DNA from: CAYUVF01 sp964448045
GTDB taxonomy: Bacteria; Bacteroidota; Rhodothermia; Rhodothermales; Salinibacteraceae
DNA: 64,000 nucleotides
Direction of reading: 5' to 3'
NCBI GenBank assembly: GCA_964448045.1
Contig: CAYUVF010000002.1
Span: 62,001-126,000, forward strand
Shown: piece after piece, positions 60,914 to 64,000 of the stretch
Numbering within the stretch: the first letter of the stretch is position 1
Layout of the letters: each line of letters starts with the position of its first letter
Translations under genes and position numbers: made by a program
Notes under the pieces: model-generated
The model's database searches: none
What the model was told of the DNA's origin: nothing
What the model saw: only the letters and a program-made list of their open reading frames with translations

Positions 60914-61711
60914 CTATGCCGCTTGCGCGAGTGGTTCATCCTCGTCCTCGATGGGAGCGCCTGTGTCCTCGGCCTCATGAACGAACGTCTTCAGGCGTCG
61001 CTCAATCTGGCTGGGCCGGTCGCCGCGCACGACAGCCAGAATGCCGGTTTGCGTGAGCTCGTAGGCATGGCTCATGGCTTGTCGCTGCTCGCCCGCTTTG
61101 CCCGCTACGGGAAGGCAGACGAGGTTCGCCAGAAGGGCGCCGTAGAACGTGGTCACCATCGCGGTGGCCATGCCGGCGCCAATCTGGGTCGGATCATCCA
61201 GGTTTTGTAGCATCTGAATGAGTCCAATTAGCGTGCCAATCATGCCGAAGGCCGGGGCGAGCGTTCCGGCCGTCGTGAAGAAATTGGCGACGAGGCGCCG
61301 CGCACGCGAATCGCGCTCGATCCATCGGTCGGTCAGCTCAATGATCTCGTCTTCGGGCGTGCCATCGATGGCGAGTTCGAGGCCAAACTTCAGCAACTCG
61401 TCGTCGATATCGTCGAGGGCGCGGTCGAGGGCGAGGAGGCCTTCGCGGCGGGCCGTGCTGGAGATCTCGGTGAACTCATCCACTTTATCGTGCAGGTCCG
61501 GGGGCTCAAAGTTGAGGAAAGCCTTGAGGGCCTCCGGAAGATTTTTCATGTCCGCCAGCGTGTAGTTGACGAGCAAGCCGCAGGCCGTACCCCCCACCAC
61601 GATGAGCAGACCGGGCACGTCGAAGAAGGTCTGCCATCCGGTACCCATGAAAATGGCGCCGAAGATCAGCAGGAACCCTGCAACCAATCCGATAAGTGTG
61701 GACTTTTGCAT
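60914..61711 (-). CDS. motA: flagellar motor stator protein MotA (short, PomA-like)
   Basis: 265 residues, the short MotA/PomA size class with four membrane helices. Conserved: VPGLLIVVGGTACGLLVNY in helix 2 and APAFGMIGTLIGLIQML plus TFYGALLANLVCLPVA in helices 3-4. Stator with MotB; Na+ or H+ use not decidable. A sigma-28 site lies ~190 bp upstream. Confidence 0.95.
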   Translation of the reverse strand: MQKSTLIGLVAGFLLIFGAIFMGTGWQTFFDVPGLLIVVGGTACGLLVNYTLADMKNLPEALKAFLNFEPPDLHDKVDEFTEISSTARREGLLALDRALDDIDDELLKFGLELAIDGTPEDEIIELTDRWIERDSRARRLVANFFTTAGTLAPAFGMIGTLIGLIQMLQNLDDPTQIGAGMATAMVTTFYGALLANLVCLPVAGKAGEQRQAMSHAYELTQTGILAVVRGDRPSQIERRLKTFVHEAEDTGAPIEDEDEPLAQAA

Positions 61712-62167
61712 GAGGCCTTGAACACAGATCCACAGTGAAGGGAAGACCGGCGGACCCCTGAAACTCAGTGCATGGCGCCTACGTCTGCCGGTGTGCTAAG
61801 GCAGAGAGGGGAGACGGGGGATGAGAGCGGATCCAGATTCATTACAAAAAGGACTGTAGTCATGGACGTCAGTGGGGTGTAGTTACATCCATTGATGTTT
61901 ATCGGCACCTGGGGGCTCAACATTAAACCTGTAAGCTGGCAAGCCCTGACCCATGCCGAACCGAGAGACCGGATCAGATGGGTTGAAATGTATCAATTGT
62001 GAAAAGTACCGATATGTGGGGGCTGGCGGCGGGCCCGGGCCGGCCTATCGCCCGTTAATACGTGCGCAGACACGTCTCGGGGCACACCCTTTGCTCATTC
62101 ACGCGGCGTCATTTCCCTCGTGGAGATGCCCGGCCTTAGACCCCTTTTGCATCTGACCCCTTACTTG
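61712..62167. other. intergenic region between motA and GAF/PAS sensor gene
   Basis: 456 bp, no convincing gene; the minus strand has only a 25-codon frame near 61760-61840. Holds the sigma-28-type site for motA (listed separately) and a very GC-rich stretch near 62025-62050 (GGCGGGCCCGGGCCGGCC). Confidence 0.55.
61899..61927 (-). promoter_or_regulatory. sigma-28 (FliA)-type promoter upstream of motA
   Basis: Minus-strand TTTAATG (61927-61921) followed by GCCGATAA (61906-61899), with the same 21-bp TTTAA-to-GCCG distance as the promoter at 47046-47074. A leader of ~180 nt before the motA ATG is long, so confidence is lower than for the other two sites. Confidence 0.7.
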
Positions 62168-64000
62168 ATGGCGTATCCTGTTCCTGAGCACGAAGCCGAG
62201 CGGATGCGTGAGCTCGTGCGGTACGACATTCTCGATACGCCGCCGGAGGAGAGCTTTGACCGGATTTCCCGCCTCGCGGCCGATCTCCTCGATGTCCCCA
62301 TCGCCCTCGTCTCGCTGATCGACCGAGACCGGCAGTGGATCAAGTCGTGCTTCGGCGTCGACTTGCGGCAAACCGATCGGGAGATGTCGTTTTGCACACA
62401 TGCCATCCTGAGCGAGGATATTCTCGTGGTGGACGATCTGGCGGCCGATCCCCGATTTGTCGACAATCCTTTCGTCACGGGCGATCCAGGCTTGCGCTTT
62501 TACGCCGGGGCGCCGCTACTCACCCCATCCGGTCACATTCTCGGCACGCTTTGCGTGCTCGACACAACACCTCGCACCCTCTCCGAGCGGCACATCCGGC
62601 AGCTCGAGGACTTGGCCGCGATGGTAGTCGACGAGCTGGAGCTGCGCCGTGAAATCAGCGAGCGACGGCGCATCGAGAGCGACCTGCGCGAGAGCGAGGC
62701 GCGATTCCGTACCCTCGTTGAGCAGAGCCACGACTGGATCTGGGAAATGGACCCCGATGGGCGGTTCACCTACGTCAGTCCGGGGGCGACCGAGATTCTG
62801 GGATACGACACCGAGGCGCTGATCGGCCAGACCTCGTTCGACTTCATGACATCGGCAGATACCGATCAATTTGCCAATGTGCTTACGTCCCACGTCGAAC
62901 GAAAGGAGGGTTTCGAGCGGATCGAGAAGATGCTCATCCATCGGGGCGGTTACCCCGTCGTGGTGGAGACGAGCGGCACGCCGCGGCTCGACGATGCGGG
63001 CGAGCTCATCGGGTATCAGGGGATCGCGCGGGATATCACCGAGCGCAAGCGGGGTGAGCGCCGTCAGGCCTTGCAAAACCGCATTTTAGCGGGGATTGCC
63101 CAGGGCGCGTCCCTCGATGAAACGCTGCACGCCATCGCGACCTTCGTGGAGCAGGCCGGCCTCGCCACGGGTGTTTCGATTTTCCGGTTGGATCCGGCGA
63201 CAGAAACGCTGCAGGTAGGAGCCGCGACCGGGCTCCCCGATGCGTTCGTCACCGCATTTCACGGGTCCTCGGTCGCGTCGGGAACGGGGGCCTGCGGGCG
63301 GGCAATCCGGGATAACGAGCGCATTTCGGTAAGCGATGCTATCCGCGACGAGCCGGATGCCATGCTGCGCGCTCGGATGCAGCGCCACGGCCTGCAGGCC
63401 AGCGTGTCACGGCCGATCCAGGGCGAAAACGCCTCGGTGCTCGGCGTATGTACCCTCTGGTTTGATGCCCCGCACCATCCCAAAGCAACCAACCAATCGC
63501 TGGCCGATCTGGCCGATCTGGCCGATCTGGCCGCACGACTCGCCGGTGTGGCCATCGACAGCCACCAGACCCGCGATCGGCTCCGGCGAAAACGCATCCT
63601 CCTCGATCAGTCGCAGCACCTCGGTAAGATTGGCGGCTGGGAAATTGATCTGCGGACCGGCCGCCTGCACTGGACCGATGAGACCTATCATCTGCACGGG
63701 CTCCCTCTGGAGCATGAGCCCACGGTCGAAGACGCGCTCACGTTTTATCCTCCCGAAGCGCGCCGTACGCTGCGCACTGCGCTGGAGCGAGCAGTGCAAG
63801 AGCAGAACGGGTGGAGCCTCGAATTGCCCTTCATCACCGCCAATGGCGAGCGGCGCTGGATGCGCTCGATCGGTGAACCGAACGTCGTGGACGGCGCGGT
63901 TGTGCAAGTCGCGGGCACGCTGCAGGATGTCACTCGCCGCAAGCGTGCCGAGAACGAAGTGGATAACTTCTTCGAGCTCTCGATCGACATCATGTGCATC
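62168..64000 (+). CDS. multidomain GAF/PAS sensor protein (partial, 3' end outside window)
   Basis: 611 codons open to the window end. Domain order: GAF (~15-160, ILDTPPEESFDRI, SFCTHAI, FYAGAPL), short coiled coil, PAS (~180-300, EQSHDWIWEMDPDGRFTYVS, ARDITERK), second GAF (~310-465), second PAS/PAC (~480-600, WEIDLRTGRLHWTDE, GTLQDVTRRKRAE). A histidine kinase or diguanylate cyclase output module probably lies beyond the edge; which one cannot be seen. ATG 62168 chosen because the GAF domain follows at once. A 9-bp tandem repeat is present (63500-63526). Confidence 0.9.
   Translation, partial: MAYPVPEHEAERMRELVRYDILDTPPEESFDRISRLAADLLDVPIALVSLIDRDRQWIKSCFGVDLRQTDREMSFCTHAILSEDILVVDDLAADPRFVDNPFVTGDPGLRFYAGAPLLTPSGHILGTLCVLDTTPRTLSERHIRQLEDLAAMVVDELELRREISERRRIESDLRESEARFRTLVEQSHDWIWEMDPDGRFTYVSPGATEILGYDTEALIGQTSFDFMTSADTDQFANVLTSHVERKEGFERIEKMLIHRGGYPVVVETSGTPRLDDAGELIGYQGIARDITERKRGERRQALQNRILAGIAQGASLDETLHAIATFVEQAGLATGVSIFRLDPATETLQVGAATGLPDAFVTAFHGSSVASGTGACGRAIRDNERISVSDAIRDEPDAMLRARMQRHGLQASVSRPIQGENASVLGVCTLWFDAPHHPKATNQSLADLADLADLAARLAGVAIDSHQTRDRLRRKRILLDQSQHLGKIGGWEIDLRTGRLHWTDETYHLHGLPLEHEPTVEDALTFYPPEARRTLRTALERAVQEQNGWSLELPFITANGERRWMRSIGEPNVVDGAVVQVAGTLQDVTRRKRAENEVDNFFELSIDIMCI
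63500..63526 (+). repeat. three perfect CTGGCCGAT repeats in the sensor gene
   Basis: Three 9-bp copies encode LADLADLAD, a leucine/alanine helix at the end of the second GAF domain; a fourth near-copy follows. Copy-number change would alter the signalling helix by whole codons. Confidence 0.9.

Overview
The window looks like chromosome of a high-GC, Gram-negative, flagellated member of the Bacteroidota, most likely the Rhodothermia/Salinibacter group. Reasons: many gene starts lack a clear Shine-Dalgarno; proteins are acidic; a secreted protease ends in a Por-secretion-type sorting domain; a trehalose synthase (TreT) suggests a salt or osmotic lifestyle; L- and P-ring flagellar genes imply an outer membrane. 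The taxonomic call is inference. No rRNA, tRNA, CRISPR or complete insertion sequence was recognised.

Left half (1-36 kb), energy and stress metabolism. A TPR-methyltransferase gene runs off the left edge. Then come an SDR, PEP synthase (ppsA) and a complete N-type ATPase operon (atpDCQRBEFAG) starting 2 bp after ppsA. It has atpQ/atpR, no atpH, and a long b subunit with a delta-like C-terminus. The strand continues with a DoxX-like protein, an unusual methyltransferase/GalT-like fusion, a P2-type cation ATPase and treT. A 1.2-kb gap holds a decayed DUF433/DUF5615 toxin-antitoxin pair interrupted by a ~460-bp MITE-like element; removing the element plus one target-site copy restores the toxin C-terminus in frame. 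Next are a PEBP protein, apgM, ligA, a second P2 ATPase, an MgtC/DUF4010 membrane protein, an Acg-like nitroreductase, a ferritin-like protein, three universal stress proteins, a DUF819 transporter-like protein, hemA and hemC. Acg + Usp + P-type ATPase + PEP synthase resembles low-oxygen/energy-starvation regulons of other bacteria.

Right half (36-62 kb), flagellar cluster almost entirely on the minus strand: motA-motB-fliL-fliM-fliN-fliO-fliP-fliQ-fliR, flhB-flhA-flhF-flhG-(small membrane protein)-fliA, then flgF-flgG-flgA-flgH-flgI-flgJ-flgN-flgK-flgL and an HDOD gene. A second HDOD gene and a secreted lysyl-endopeptidase-like protease sit between fliA and flgF. Three intergenic sites match the sigma-28 (FliA) promoter: before motA, before flgN-flgK-flgL-HDOD, and directly before the second HDOD gene. 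Both HDOD proteins therefore look like FliA-controlled late flagellar genes. FlhF has degenerate GTPase motifs and FlhG lacks the usual N-terminal FlhF-activating segment.

The right edge (62-64 kb) is a GAF/PAS multidomain sensor protein cut by the window end.
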